Counted from the stretch's first letter, positions 10,479 to 19,422 are shown. The stretch: DNA of 64,000 bases from Eubacteriaceae bacterium (GCA_910574895.1 CAJTDQ010000002.1:307636-371635); one strand, 5' to 3'. Notes: generated by a model not told the origin, from the sequence alone. Program-made: numbers and translations.

Positions 10479-11504
10479 TTACTTGTCCCACTTCATAATT
10501 GTCTTTCCAAAAGACTTCTGAATATCCATTTCAAATGCCTTCTTCATATCCTTAATATTTCTCACGGGAACAACTGCCCCCACAATATTTGTCAGATAAT
10601 TTACAATCTCAGGATTTGTCTCATAAAGAGAAACTGTTTTCTCAAAATCCGCTCTTCCACTTCTGCTGCTTCCAAAAATTCTAAGACCCTTTTCCAATAC
10701 CATTCTCGTATTGATTGGAACCGGATACTCTGATACTCCAAGAATCGATATTGTTCCTTCCGGATTAATATAATCAATAATCTGATTAATCGCCTTACCG
10801 GAGGCTGCACCGCCAACACATTCAAATGCATGGTCAATCCTTAAATCTTCAGGAATATGTCCAACAGTATATACACCATCTGCAAAAGTAAAATCTGATA
10901 ACTTGTCCTCACTGACACCAAAAATATATAACGTTACATCCGGAAACATGCTTTTGAAAAATGTTGCAGTAATATAACCGAGATTTCCGTCTCCCCATAT
11001 ACCAACAATATTTCTTCTTTTATGTGCTATCTTATCAAATCTTCCGATTGCATGTACGCTGACACTGACAATCTCTGTAAAAGCTGCCACTGTATCATCA
11101 ATTCCCTCTGGCAGTCTGACCAGACGCTCCGGCTTAATCTGGACATACTCCTGCATAAATCCATCAAATCCACTCGCTCTGAATTTACTTGACCTTAAAT
11201 AGTTTTCAGCAATTACTTCATCATCTTCCGTCGGCGTATTTGGTATCATAACAACTTTATCTCCCGGCTCAAATGTACCTGACGGATCTCTTATAACTTC
11301 ACCGATAGATTCGTGAATCAATGCCATTGGTAATTTCTGCTTCAATACTTCTGCATCCCTTAACCCCTGATAATAACGCTGGTCTGCATTACATATAGAC
11401 AAATACGTTGGTCTGACAATTGTATCTTCTCCATTAAGGTCTATATCACTGTATGCTATTTCAAATTTTCTCGGTGCTACTAACCTGTATATATTATTAA
11501 TCAT
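10479..11504 (-). CDS. tarJ: Ribulose-5-phosphate reductase (TarJ-like zinc alcohol dehydrogenase)
   Basis: 341 aa medium-chain dehydrogenase. It reduces D-ribulose 5-phosphate to D-ribitol 5-phosphate with NADPH, the first step of CDP-ribitol synthesis. The catalytic zinc ligands are in SICNADQRYY (Cys37) and LIHESIGEV. The cofactor domain begins at IVGIWGDGNLGY, where the usual GxGxxG is GDGNLG. GGAGAG precedes the ATG. It sits 38 bp after tarI in the same direction, the standard TarI-TarJ pairing, which is the main reason for choosing this over a general alcohol dehydrogenase. Confidence 0.9.
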   Translation of the reverse strand: MINNIYRLVAPRKFEIAYSDIDLNGEDTIVRPTYLSICNADQRYYQGLRDAEVLKQKLPMALIHESIGEVIRDPSGTFEPGDKVVMIPNTPTEDDEVIAENYLRSSKFRASGFDGFMQEYVQIKPERLVRLPEGIDDTVAAFTEIVSVSVHAIGRFDKIAHKRRNIVGIWGDGNLGYITATFFKSMFPDVTLYIFGVSEDKLSDFTFADGVYTVGHIPEDLRIDHAFECVGGAASGKAINQIIDYINPEGTISILGVSEYPVPINTRMVLEKGLRIFGSSRSGRADFEKTVSLYETNPEIVNYLTNIVGAVVPVRNIKDMKKAFEMDIQKSFGKTIMKWDK

Positions 11505-11542
11505 TTCAAACTCTCCATTTCTTCAGCAGTAAATATGCCTTT

Positions 11543-12250
11543 CTACTCATTATCTCCTAATAGTGTCTCTGCTACTCTCAAATCATATGGATAAGTTATT
11601 TTTATATTGGATACTTCTCCATCTACCAAATAAACTTCTTCACCTTTCATAACAAATATTTTTGCCGCATCTGTTAATATTTCTTTTTCTTCATCACTCA
11701 GACTTTCATATAGACTTTTTAGTTTTAAAATTTTGAAACTCTGTGGTGTCTGTCCCTGATACATTTTACTTCTGTCCGGTATAGAAGAAATTATCTGATT
11801 ATTCTCACTGCATACGATAGTATCCGTTGCCGGAACAACAGTGTCACATGCCCCATATTCCTTTGCGTATTTAATATTTTCTTCAATAATTCTATGTGTA
11901 ATAAATGGTCTTACGGAATCATGAGTGACAATAATATCATCTTCACCAATCTTATAATTCTCTTCTATATAAGTAATTGCATTTATTATTGTCTCGTTTC
12001 TTGTTGCTCCACCACAAACTACCGCAATCCTGTCGTTATCTCCAATATGTTTTTGAATCAGGTTTTTTGTATGATTCATCCATTCCTGTGGACACAATAC
12101 AACTATCTTTTCAAAGTTTTTATTAATATAAAACTTCTCCAGTGTATGGATAATAATCGGTTTATTTCCAATATTTAAGTACTGCTTTGGCTTTTCAATA
12201 TTCCCCATTCTGCTTCCAATACCACCTGCTAAAACAACTCCAAAAACCAT
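11543..12250 (-). CDS. tarI: Ribitol-5-phosphate cytidylyltransferase (TarI; IspD family)
   Basis: 235 aa. It makes CDP-ribitol from CTP and ribitol 5-phosphate. It has the nucleotidyltransferase loop GVVLAGGIGSRMG, the lysine motif KPKQYLNI, THDSVRPF and the QTPQSFK segment of the IspD/TarI family. Sequence alone does not separate IspD from TarI well; adjacency to tarJ and to teichoic polymerases decides for TarI. The start follows AAGGAGGAAAAT, and a TATAAT-like box lies at 12278-12283 on the minus strand, so this is probably the first gene of the polymer operon running to 8072. Confidence 0.9.
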   Translation of the reverse strand: MVFGVVLAGGIGSRMGNIEKPKQYLNIGNKPIIIHTLEKFYINKNFEKIVVLCPQEWMNHTKNLIQKHIGDNDRIAVVCGGATRNETIINAITYIEENYKIGEDDIIVTHDSVRPFITHRIIEENIKYAKEYGACDTVVPATDTIVCSENNQIISSIPDRSKMYQGQTPQSFKILKLKSLYESLSDEEKEILTDAAKIFVMKGEEVYLVDGEVSNIKITYPYDLRVAETLLGDNE

Positions 12251-12316
12251 ATTTTCCTCCTTACTTTTTCTTCTTCTATTATAACATCTATATTTTGATA
12301 CAAATTTAAAATATAA

Positions 12317-12868
12317 TTATACCATATTCTTCCTGCTTTTTAAACAGCTGCGAATATAACGAAATGTTTCCTCTTCCCCTTTTTCTGCCAGCATCCTTAA
12401 TAATTTTTCAATCTCATTTCTTGTTTCTATATGAATGCTTCTATGTGGTTTTCTCTTTTCAAAATATTCCAGAGGATCTGTCTGCCTGTAATTCTTTCCG
12501 TTATATATTTTACTTGCTGCTACCCTGTCACAAAACATCTCAACAACATAGTTATATGGCATCTCTACCGGCTCATTACGTTTCGTCTCTAAATTATAGT
12601 CTACCCAGTATTCAAAATGGTGCCTGTTGCGCCCCTTATGGTGCATCCATGCTTTAGAATAGCCTCGTTTCTCCCGCTCCCCCTCATTAGGACTGCGGGT
12701 TCCGGTATAATATTTTACTCCGGGGATAAACTCCGCTGGGGAATACTTTGAGAGATCATGTCTCAATCCCTGCCGGAATATTCCTGCCTTTCTGCAGTGT
12801 TTTATGACCTGATGTCTATGCTTTGTAATTGTAAAGAAATGCCCAGTTAATCTCTTCCAAAAATTCAT
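12317..12868 (-). CDS. DUF5662 family protein
   Basis: 183 aa. This family is common in Firmicutes and has no known function. The histidine and aspartate pattern KHRHQVIKHC, LRHDLSKYS, WMHHKGRNRHHFEYW and the later CDRVAAS looks like a metal-binding, HD-like helical fold, so a phosphohydrolase is possible but unproven. AGGAAAGAG precedes the ATG. It lies between the polymer operon and the ATP-grasp pair without overlap and shares their direction. Confidence 0.8.
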   Translation of the reverse strand: MNFWKRLTGHFFTITKHRHQVIKHCRKAGIFRQGLRHDLSKYSPAEFIPGVKYYTGTRSPNEGEREKRGYSKAWMHHKGRNRHHFEYWVDYNLETKRNEPVEMPYNYVVEMFCDRVAASKIYNGKNYRQTDPLEYFEKRKPHRSIHIETRNEIEKLLRMLAEKGEEETFRYIRSCLKSRKNMV

Positions 12869-12925
12869 ATAAACTCTTTCCTATATACCTTTCTTATCAA
12901 AATATTTTACCACAAACATCTTCTT

Positions 12926-13753
12926 TTATAAATCAAGTTGCAGATTATTATTCAATTTTGAAATAACATAATCAGCAAACATTCCTACAATATCTTTCTC
13001 GGTGTTTTCATATACCATTCTTGCACCAACTGCATCCTCTATTTCATTAAACATAAGTTTTCCATCATGAAAAATAAAATCAATTCCTCCATAATCAATG
13101 TCCATTGTATCTAATATATTGTATACAATGCCTTTTTCTTCTCCTGACAAGATGTATTCTTCTGCACTTCCTCCCAGACTATAATTGCTTTTAAAACTTT
13201 CCTTTGACTGTCTGAGCATAGCAAGCACAATTTCTCCCCCCATTACATATACTCTTAAATCTTTCCCCGGTTCATTGCAAACTCTCTGACAAATATATTT
13301 TTCACCATCTAATCGCCTGACTACCTTATCTTTTTCAGTTTCATCATGCACCAGATAGACCTGATTTCCTCCATGCCCGTTTCTGCTCTTTATAACACAT
13401 GGATATTCCTGTCCATCCTCTAATAATGTCATAAACTCTATCTTATTTTCCAAAAACTTATATGTAGATAATTTATCGTTTGCACATTTCGTAACAAAAG
13501 AATTATTGAGAACCTTAACTCCTTTTTGTTCAAGCCTTTCTGCAATCTCGAAATTCCGGCTCCGGTTAATAACGATATCAGGGACGTTCTCTTTTAACAT
13601 TACCTCAATATTCGTATTGTCCAACAAAATAACTTTTGTCAAAATATTCTCTTCTTTCAGGTTGTTTGTGATAATATCCACAAACCTTCTGTTTTTTTTG
13701 AAATCTTCCATATAATACAGAACCCAGCATTCCTGTTTCATCATCTCCTCCAT
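12926..13753 (-). CDS. RimK-like ATP-grasp protein (second of a tandem pair)
   Basis: 275 aa from ATG 13753; ATGs at 13744 or 13741 are also possible because GGAGGAG lies between them. The ATP-grasp core is readable: CVIKSRNGHGGNQVYLV (lysine and glycine-rich loop near 117-133), the adenine-side segment ICQRVCN, GKDLRVYVMGGEIV, and the metal-binding end YGGIDFIF with FNEIEDAVGARM, where Glu and Asn/Asp ligands are expected. The N-terminal 90 residues are a Rossmann-like pre-ATP-grasp domain. RimK relatives ligate an amino acid to a carboxylate. It starts 35 bp after its paralogue. Substrate unknown. Confidence 0.82.
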   Translation of the reverse strand: MEEMMKQECWVLYYMEDFKKNRRFVDIITNNLKEENILTKVILLDNTNIEVMLKENVPDIVINRSRNFEIAERLEQKGVKVLNNSFVTKCANDKLSTYKFLENKIEFMTLLEDGQEYPCVIKSRNGHGGNQVYLVHDETEKDKVVRRLDGEKYICQRVCNEPGKDLRVYVMGGEIVLAMLRQSKESFKSNYSLGGSAEEYILSGEEKGIVYNILDTMDIDYGGIDFIFHDGKLMFNEIEDAVGARMVYENTEKDIVGMFADYVISKLNNNLQLDL

Positions 13754-13788
13754 GCTCCATTTGTCTTACCGAAATATGACAGAATCTT

Positions 13789-14667
13789 CTATACTAAAAG
13801 CCTTCCTTTTATATATCTCATAATATGTTCCGCAACATTTACCCCGGTACAGTCAAATATATTCTTAAAATGAGCATTAGAGTTCACCTCACATAATATC
13901 GGTTCATCGTCTTTACCAAACATAATATCAACACCTGCGAAATCCAAGCCTAATTCTCTGCAGACTGCTGCTGCCATGTCTGCCTGCTCTTTTGTCGGAG
14001 TATACTTTTTCATCTTTCCGCCATTTGTCACATTTGCCCTGAAGTCATTGTCATTTCTCCGCTCCATTGCTGTTACAATCTGGTCTCCAACTACATGTAT
14101 ACGCACATCCCTGCCTTTTGAGCTTTCAATATATTCCTGCATAATAAACTCATCATGACCGATTGACTTTATCTTTTCCACTGCGTCATAATAATTTTCC
14201 ACCAGATAGACCTGTTCACCAAAAGAACCTTTGTTTTCCTTAATTATCATAGGATAGCCAAGACTTTTCTGAACCTGTAAAACAAAAGTGTAATCCTGAT
14301 ATTCTTTATCAAAAGTCATCGGAGCTATAAAAGTTTTTGGCATTTCTATATCTTTATTCTTTAATTTGATAAATGTGAGTGCTTTATCATCACATGCTTC
14401 AATACCTTCTGCACTGTTAAATACTTTAAAACCCTCCCGTTCTAAAAGTCTGGCTAATTTTACATCTTTATCCCACAACAACACAAAATCCGGTCTGGAT
14501 GCCCAGTCAGTCTCCTGTGGATTTGCCGGAAGAATTGAATCCAACTGGTCATTGGGTATTTTTCTTAATTTCATTCCCTCTTTTTCTGCCGCATCAATCA
14601 GCCAGCGGTATATCTCCTCGAATTTTTCACTTTTTAAATATCCATTTACAACTAACCAGCCTTGCAT
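13789..14667 (-). CDS. RimK family ATP-grasp carboxylate-amine ligase (first of a tandem pair)
   Basis: 292 aa with GGGAG before the ATG. It is close to the alpha-L-glutamate ligase/LysX type: PMIIKENKGSFGEQVYLV (ATP loop, about 155-172), FIMQEYIESSKGRDVRIHVVG, an arginine-containing AMERRNDNDFRANVTNGG, and the metal end FAGVDIMFG with LCEVNSNAHFKN. Compared with its downstream paralogue it keeps the canonical EVNSN, so this one is the better bet for an active ligase. Known members add glutamate to ribosomal protein S6, to F420, or to amino-group carriers; none of those partners is nearby, so the substrate is open. Confidence 0.88.
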   Translation of the reverse strand: MQGWLVVNGYLKSEKFEEIYRWLIDAAEKEGMKLRKIPNDQLDSILPANPQETDWASRPDFVLLWDKDVKLARLLEREGFKVFNSAEGIEACDDKALTFIKLKNKDIEMPKTFIAPMTFDKEYQDYTFVLQVQKSLGYPMIIKENKGSFGEQVYLVENYYDAVEKIKSIGHDEFIMQEYIESSKGRDVRIHVVGDQIVTAMERRNDNDFRANVTNGGKMKKYTPTKEQADMAAAVCRELGLDFAGVDIMFGKDDEPILCEVNSNAHFKNIFDCTGVNVAEHIMRYIKGRLLV

Positions 14668-14822
14668 CCAAACACTCCCATCTTCTATTTCTATATCAAC
14701 ATTTTCCCATTACAGCAAAGAACGGTTAGGGCCCCCTTGCCTTAACCGTTCCGGACTGAAAAATATGTTAGTATACTTATAAGTCTTAGGAGAGACTTAT
14801 AAATATTTGGTACTACCTCTCT
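14668..14822 (-). promoter_or_regulatory. Structured 5' leader of the ATP-grasp pair
   Basis: About 150 bases separate the promoter from the first ligase ATG and contain two stable stems. The first is TTATAAGTCT/AGACTTATAA (14778-14803). The second is GAACGGTTA/TAACCGTTC with a C- and G-rich centre (14720-14751). Neither is followed by a clear T-run in the minus direction. I see no peptide longer than a few codons in it. I do not recognise a known riboswitch. Confidence 0.5.
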
Positions 14823-14850
14823 ATTATAGCAAATTCTTTTTATTATTCAA
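14823..14850 (-). promoter_or_regulatory. Sigma-A-type promoter for the ATP-grasp pair
   Basis: On the minus strand TTGAAT (14850-14845) is separated by 16 bases from TATAAT (14828-14823). Confidence 0.7.
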
Positions 14851-14931
14851 TATCCTTTTCTTCTTTTTACCTTTTCCTAATCGACATTTTATGATACTAT
14901 GATTAATAAGTATTTTGCAGGAGGTTATAAA

Positions 14932-15576
14932 ATGAGTAACGAAACAAAAAAGAAAGATAATAATATGCTGTATATTGCAGTTTTTACAGCAGTCATCATA
15001 ATTGCAGTAATTGTAATTGCAATTTTCAAATTTAGTGGTAACGACAATGATGTACAAAACAACAACCAGAAGGCAACACCTGTACCTGTGTCGGTTATTG
15101 CAACTGAAGGTTCACAAAATGAAACAATCAAGAAAAATATTAAAAGCATAAGAGATGTAAAATTCGGAAAATCCCACAAGGCCATTCAGAAAGCCGAAAA
15201 AAATATGAATGATACCTTAGACGGAAACTATGTTGCTGCTCCTGATGGAACTGCTGCTTATTTAACTTATCGGTTTAATGGTAAAAAGGTTCCTGAATTT
15301 TTTGGAACAAAGGTAGTACCAACAGACAACAACGCACTTTTAGAATATGTTTTTGATAAAGATGATAAAATGTACGAAATTCGATTACAGTACGGAAAAT
15401 TATCTAAGGAAATTTATGAATCTATCGTATCAAACATCTCATCAACATATGATAAATCAACATATTCAAGAACATTTTCCCACGGTTCTATCGAAACCTG
15501 GTGGAAATCAAAAAATGTTACACTTACTGCATATTATCAGGAAACAGGCGTAAGTGTATATATACGGAAAAATTAA
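14932..15576 (+). CDS. Single-pass membrane protein of unknown function
   Basis: 214 aa from ATG 14932, chosen for GCAGGAGG seven bases upstream; the frame is open from 14899. It has a short charged N-terminus, one transmembrane helix at about residues 12-34 (alternating I, V and A), a low-complexity linker rich in N, Q and T, then a 150 residue outside domain. I do not recognise that domain; it ends in strand-like segments TLTAYYQETGVSVYIRK and holds WWKSK. It is a single gene, divergent from the ATP-grasp operon and closed by a terminator. A cell-surface or lipid-interface role is only a guess. Confidence 0.8.
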   Translation: MSNETKKKDNNMLYIAVFTAVIIIAVIVIAIFKFSGNDNDVQNNNQKATPVPVSVIATEGSQNETIKKNIKSIRDVKFGKSHKAIQKAEKNMNDTLDGNYVAAPDGTAAYLTYRFNGKKVPEFFGTKVVPTDNNALLEYVFDKDDKMYEIRLQYGKLSKEIYESIVSNISSTYDKSTYSRTFSHGSIETWWKSKNVTLTAYYQETGVSVYIRKN

Positions 15577-15588
15577 TTAATTTAAAAA

Positions 15589-15622
15589 GCAAACTGTCGT
15601 GTTACACACGGCAGTTTTTTTC
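15589..15622 (+). terminator. Rho-independent terminator
   Basis: AAACTGTCGTGT, loop TAC, ACACGGCAGTTT followed by a run of T. It ends the membrane protein gene at 14932-15576. Confidence 0.92.
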
Positions 15623-15701
15623 TTGAAATGATTGCTAATTTATCATTTTATGATAAAACTATAAATATAACTTTATTCATCGTTTCATACAAGGAGGCAG
15701 C

Positions 15702-17600
15702 ATGTCGTTTAATGATTATATACAGGCAGCAAAATTAGGCAAAAAAGATTATCAGTCCAAACTAATGCAAGGAAAAAGCCCAACATTAGAAGTTTTAGAT
15801 GATATTTTACACACTAAAAAAAATTATCATGAAGTTTCTCTAGGGCTTGTAGAAATTCCTCTGGAGCAGATTGTCGGAACGAAAACAACCGGCAGAAGCA
15901 ATTCTTTTTCAAGTAATTTTATGCCTATCTTAGATTCAGATTCTGAATTTGCAACAAAATGGATTCATCTATGTATCAGCCAGCAGGAAGAAGGCATTAA
16001 AGACCCGATTAAAGCTTATGAATATATGAACAAATTTTATGTTCTTGAAGGTAATAAGCGTGTAAGTGTACTGAAATACTTTGACGCTGTTTCTATCGCT
16101 GGCGAAGTTATTCGTATCCTTCCAAAAAAAACAGATGATTTAGATATTAAAATATATTATGAATATGTGGATTTTTACGAATTATCTAAGATTAATTATC
16201 TCTATTTTTCTAAATCAGGATGCTTTGAGAAACTTCAGACTCTGGTTGGAAAAAATGCAGATGAGAAATGGTCTTCTGACGATAAAATGAATTTCCGCTC
16301 CCTGTTTCAAAGTTTTAAAACAGATTACACAAACCTTGGTGGTGATTCTTTAAAACATATTACCTGTGGTGATGCATTTCTTGCATTTGTTGAACTATAT
16401 GGATATAACGAACTTTTAACCAAAGACAGCATCGAATTAAATGAACTAATTTCATTAAATTATAAAGAGTTTGAATTAATGTCTGAAAACGAAGTCGAAC
16501 TCCGCTTAACAGCCTCAACCAAAAAGGCTTCTGTGTTAAGTAAACTTCTTCCAACCAATAATCGTACATTAAAAGCAGCTTTTATCTACGAAAAGACTTC
16601 TGCTTCATCGTCCTGGACATATTCTCATGAATTGGGAAGGCTTCATATCGAAGAGGCTTTTCCGGAAGAAGTTTCTACAACCTTTTATGATAATGTTAAT
16701 GCTTTTAATATCGACGAGACTATAGAAGATGCTATTGATGATGACTGCGATGTGATTTTTACAACATCGCCAACATTCTCTCAGGCAAGCCTTAAAGCTG
16801 CAATTGCACATCCCAAAACAACCATTTTAAATTGTTCGCTGCATGATCCACACAGTTCCATGAGAACTTACTATTCCAGAATGCATGAAGCAAAATTCAT
16901 TATGGGAGCTGTAGCCGGTGCCATGACAGAAAACAATGTTATCGGATATATCGCTGATTACCCGATTTATGGCACAATTGCAAATATTAATGCTTTCGCA
17001 TTAGGTGTAAAGATGACAAATCCCAGAGCAAACATTTATTTGATGTGGAGTTGTCTGAAAGATTTAGATATAGAAGAGCAGTTAAAAAAGGTTCATCCGG
17101 ATATTGTCTCAGATAAAAACCTCTCAGTCCCGGAAGCGGGAACAAGGTACTACGGTTTATATAAAGTTTTTGCTGATGGCATCTGGAATCTTGCAATTCC
17201 GGTATATCATTGGGGACGGTTTTATGAACAACTGATACGTGCCATATTGGATGGAACTTGGAAATCTGACGACACAAAAAGTGCCAAAGCAATTAATTAC
17301 TGGTGGGGAATGGCAGAAAATGCAATTGATATTATTTCTTCTCCCTGGCTGCCGGAAGGTACGAAAAGACTAATAGAACTCCTTGCAAAAACAATACGTT
17401 CAGGTGATTTTAATCCGTTTTCCGGTGTGATTTACTCTCAGGATAAAACAATTCGAAATGGAGAAAATCAGACATTATCCCCTGACGATATTATTACTAT
17501 GGATTGGCTGTCCGACAATATTATTGGTGAAATTCCGGTCATTGATGAGCTGGAAGAAAATGCAAAGCCTGTAGCAATTCAACAGGGATTAAATAAGTAA
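15702..17600 (+). CDS. ParB-like domain fused to a cytoplasmic BMP (PnrA-like) ligand-binding domain
   Basis: 632 aa with AAGGAGGCAGC before the ATG. No signal peptide or lipobox is present, unlike the usual BMP nucleoside-binding lipoproteins. The N-terminal part (about 45-150) has VEIPLEQIVGTKTTGR and YVLEGNKRVSVLKYF, resembling the GEKRWRA core of ParB/sulfiredoxin-type domains. A helical middle follows. From about residue 290 (LKAAFIYE) to 575 is a BMP-type periplasmic-binding fold, with DVIFTTSPTFSQASL, NVIGYIADYPIYGTIANINAF and the C-terminal lobe. It probably senses a small ligand, perhaps a nucleoside, inside the cell; this is inference. The metallophosphoesterase 13 bp downstream is likely co-transcribed. 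Confidence 0.8.
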   Translation: MSFNDYIQAAKLGKKDYQSKLMQGKSPTLEVLDDILHTKKNYHEVSLGLVEIPLEQIVGTKTTGRSNSFSSNFMPILDSDSEFATKWIHLCISQQEEGIKDPIKAYEYMNKFYVLEGNKRVSVLKYFDAVSIAGEVIRILPKKTDDLDIKIYYEYVDFYELSKINYLYFSKSGCFEKLQTLVGKNADEKWSSDDKMNFRSLFQSFKTDYTNLGGDSLKHITCGDAFLAFVELYGYNELLTKDSIELNELISLNYKEFELMSENEVELRLTASTKKASVLSKLLPTNNRTLKAAFIYEKTSASSSWTYSHELGRLHIEEAFPEEVSTTFYDNVNAFNIDETIEDAIDDDCDVIFTTSPTFSQASLKAAIAHPKTTILNCSLHDPHSSMRTYYSRMHEAKFIMGAVAGAMTENNVIGYIADYPIYGTIANINAFALGVKMTNPRANIYLMWSCLKDLDIEEQLKKVHPDIVSDKNLSVPEAGTRYYGLYKVFADGIWNLAIPVYHWGRFYEQLIRAILDGTWKSDDTKSAKAINYWWGMAENAIDIISSPWLPEGTKRLIELLAKTIRSGDFNPFSGVIYSQDKTIRNGENQTLSPDDIITMDWLSDNIIGEIPVIDELEENAKPVAIQQGLNK

Positions 17601-17613
17601 AGGAACTTGATTT

Positions 17614-18219
17614 ATGAAAATATTATTCGTTTCAGATGAAGAATCTTCATACTACTGGGATCATTATTCTCCTGACCAGTTTAAAGATATTGATTTAATT
17701 ATCTCATGTGGCGATTTAAAACCACAATATTTATCATTCTTAGTAACTTTATCCCACGTTCCTGTACTGTATGTACACGGAAACCATGATGAGCGGTACA
17801 TTACATCTCCACCCGAAGGATGTATCTGCATTGATGATAATTTATTTGTATATAAGGGAATCCGCATTATGGGACTGGGCGGGTCTATGAGATACCGTCC
17901 GGGACATTTTCAATACACTGAAAAACAGATGCGAAAAAGATATCGGCGGCTCCGCCATAAAATATTTTTGAAAAAAGGGATTGACATTCTTGTAACACAT
18001 TCTCCTGCAAAGGGACTGAACGATGGCACGGATTTACCTCATCAGGGCTTTTCCGTATTTCGGGATATTATGCAAAAACATAAACCGAAATACTTTGTCC
18101 ATGGGCATGTGCATAAATCTTATGGACATAAATTCAAAAGATTTGACACTTTCGAAGAAACCACAGTTGTAAATGCCTGCGAACGCTGCATTGTGGAATA
18201 TAATTTTGAATGTCAGTAA
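17614..18219 (+). CDS. Metallophosphoesterase
   Basis: 201 aa calcineurin-like phosphoesterase. All five metal-site blocks are present. D-x-(H) appears as FVSDEESSYYWD, where the usual His is replaced by Glu. Then come SCGDL, YVHGNHDERY, LVTHSPAKG and HGHVHKSYG. The family splits phosphodiesters or phosphomonoesters using two metals. It follows the ParB-like/BMP gene by 13 bp with AAGGAAC before the ATG, so it may act in the same response. The changed first motif might alter metal use. Substrate unknown. Confidence 0.88.
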   Translation: MKILFVSDEESSYYWDHYSPDQFKDIDLIISCGDLKPQYLSFLVTLSHVPVLYVHGNHDERYITSPPEGCICIDDNLFVYKGIRIMGLGGSMRYRPGHFQYTEKQMRKRYRRLRHKIFLKKGIDILVTHSPAKGLNDGTDLPHQGFSVFRDIMQKHKPKYFVHGHVHKSYGHKFKRFDTFEETTVVNACERCIVEYNFECQ

Positions 18220-18221
18220 AG

Positions 18222-18301
18222 AAAAAATGAACGATTGTTATAAATTTTTTTAACTATAGACCATAACTGTTAAAATTTTATAACAATCGTTCACTTTTTT
18301 T
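18222..18301. terminator. Bidirectional terminator between convergent genes
   Basis: TGAACGATTGTTATAAA (18228-18244) pairs with TTTTATAACAATCGTTCA (18276-18293) around an AT-rich loop. An A-run lies before it and a T-run after it. Confidence 0.85.
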
Positions 18302-18312
18302 CCTTATATCGT

Positions 18313-19422
18313 TTATTTTATAGACACCCACATCGCCGGACGAATATAGATATTTTTGTTACTTACTTCATATCCATAATCCATAACTTCTCCATACGAC
18401 ACGTACTGTGCTGTATTCTGACTGTTTCCTGGATTAATTAACCACCAGTCTCTCAAATAATTATCCAATATTTTTTTGTACTCCTGTGCCTGCTTGTCAT
18501 TCAGCAAAAACAACTTGTCTGTTGTCTTTCTTCCGCCTTTTGTTCTATACTGTTCATTATCCGGTACGACAATATTTGTTTGTAATATCTTATCTTTCAT
18601 CTGCTGACAAAATGTCTTATCTAAAAAGTCTGAATTTAAATAATCTCTGAGAGTACTTTCTTCCCAGGTAATATTTTCATTCGTCTCATGATACGGATAA
18701 CCATTTATTGGCTCAGATTTTACAAGCAGTACTTTATCTGCTTCTTTTTCTACCATAAGCCATTTATACTCTCCAAATAATACACTTGTTCCAATTTCTG
18801 AGTTCTTTATATTATCGATTTCTAATTCTGTAAGTAATGACTTACTTTCTTTATAATCATCCAAAGCTCTGAATGCATCTTTTGCATCTGTGTATTGGTT
18901 ATTTTCTTTTGACTGGACTGCAAATTCATATCTGCTCTCCTGACTTCTGTCAGCACTGTCTTTATAGTCTTTTAAATTATGAAACATTTTATATGATTTC
19001 TCATAATTTTCTATTTTTTCATAAAAATCTGCTCTTGCATAACGTCCCGGTTTTGTTTTAAGATAAACAGCCCCTCCGATACCTGCAATGATAAGAACTA
19101 AAATCAACGAAAGAATAACTTTTCTTAAAATACCTTTACTCTCTTCTTTTTCAGCTTCAGCTTTTTCTCTCTGCTGCTTTTCTTTTTCATTTTTTTCTTT
19201 GATTTGCTCTTTATATTTATTTGCCTGTTCTTTTGCTTCCTTGTACAGTGTTTCTGAGTCTTTATAGTCTCCTAAACTTTCATATATCTTTGCGATACTA
19301 TCATATATTTCTGCTTTTTCTTTATCTCTCATAAGACATGGCGTTGCATCTGTTAATTTTTTTGCTTCTAAATATCTTTCTTCATCTGTTTTTGCAACAG
19401 TCTTTGTCTTTTTCTCTGCCAT
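18313..19422 (-). CDS. Membrane protein with coiled-coil/TPR-like region and C-terminal DUF6273 domain
   Basis: 369 aa from ATG 19422, chosen for TGGAGGTG before it; the frame extends to 19458. The first 100 residues hold a TPR-like helical repeat (AKIYESLGDYKDSETLYKEA) and a highly charged K/E/Q coiled coil. One transmembrane helix follows (about 102-124). Outside it are two more repeats of the form YEKSYKMFHNLKDYKDS, then a DUF6273 domain with VLFGEYKWLMVEKEADKVLL, TWEESTLRDYLNS and IRPAMWV. DUF6273 is widespread in gut Clostridia with no known role. It stands alone, between a terminator and the toxin-antitoxin-like pair. Confidence 0.82.
   Translation of the reverse strand: MAEKKTKTVAKTDEERYLEAKKLTDATPCLMRDKEKAEIYDSIAKIYESLGDYKDSETLYKEAKEQANKYKEQIKEKNEKEKQQREKAEAEKEESKGILRKVILSLILVLIIAGIGGAVYLKTKPGRYARADFYEKIENYEKSYKMFHNLKDYKDSADRSQESRYEFAVQSKENNQYTDAKDAFRALDDYKESKSLLTELEIDNIKNSEIGTSVLFGEYKWLMVEKEADKVLLVKSEPINGYPYHETNENITWEESTLRDYLNSDFLDKTFCQQMKDKILQTNIVVPDNEQYRTKGGRKTTDKLFLLNDKQAQEYKKILDNYLRDWWLINPGNSQNTAQYVSYGEVMDYGYEVSNKNIYIRPAMWVSIK

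Noticed and set aside
14668..14822. Precursor peptide gene for the ATP-grasp pair
   Set aside because: All ATGs in the leader lead to stops within a few codons.
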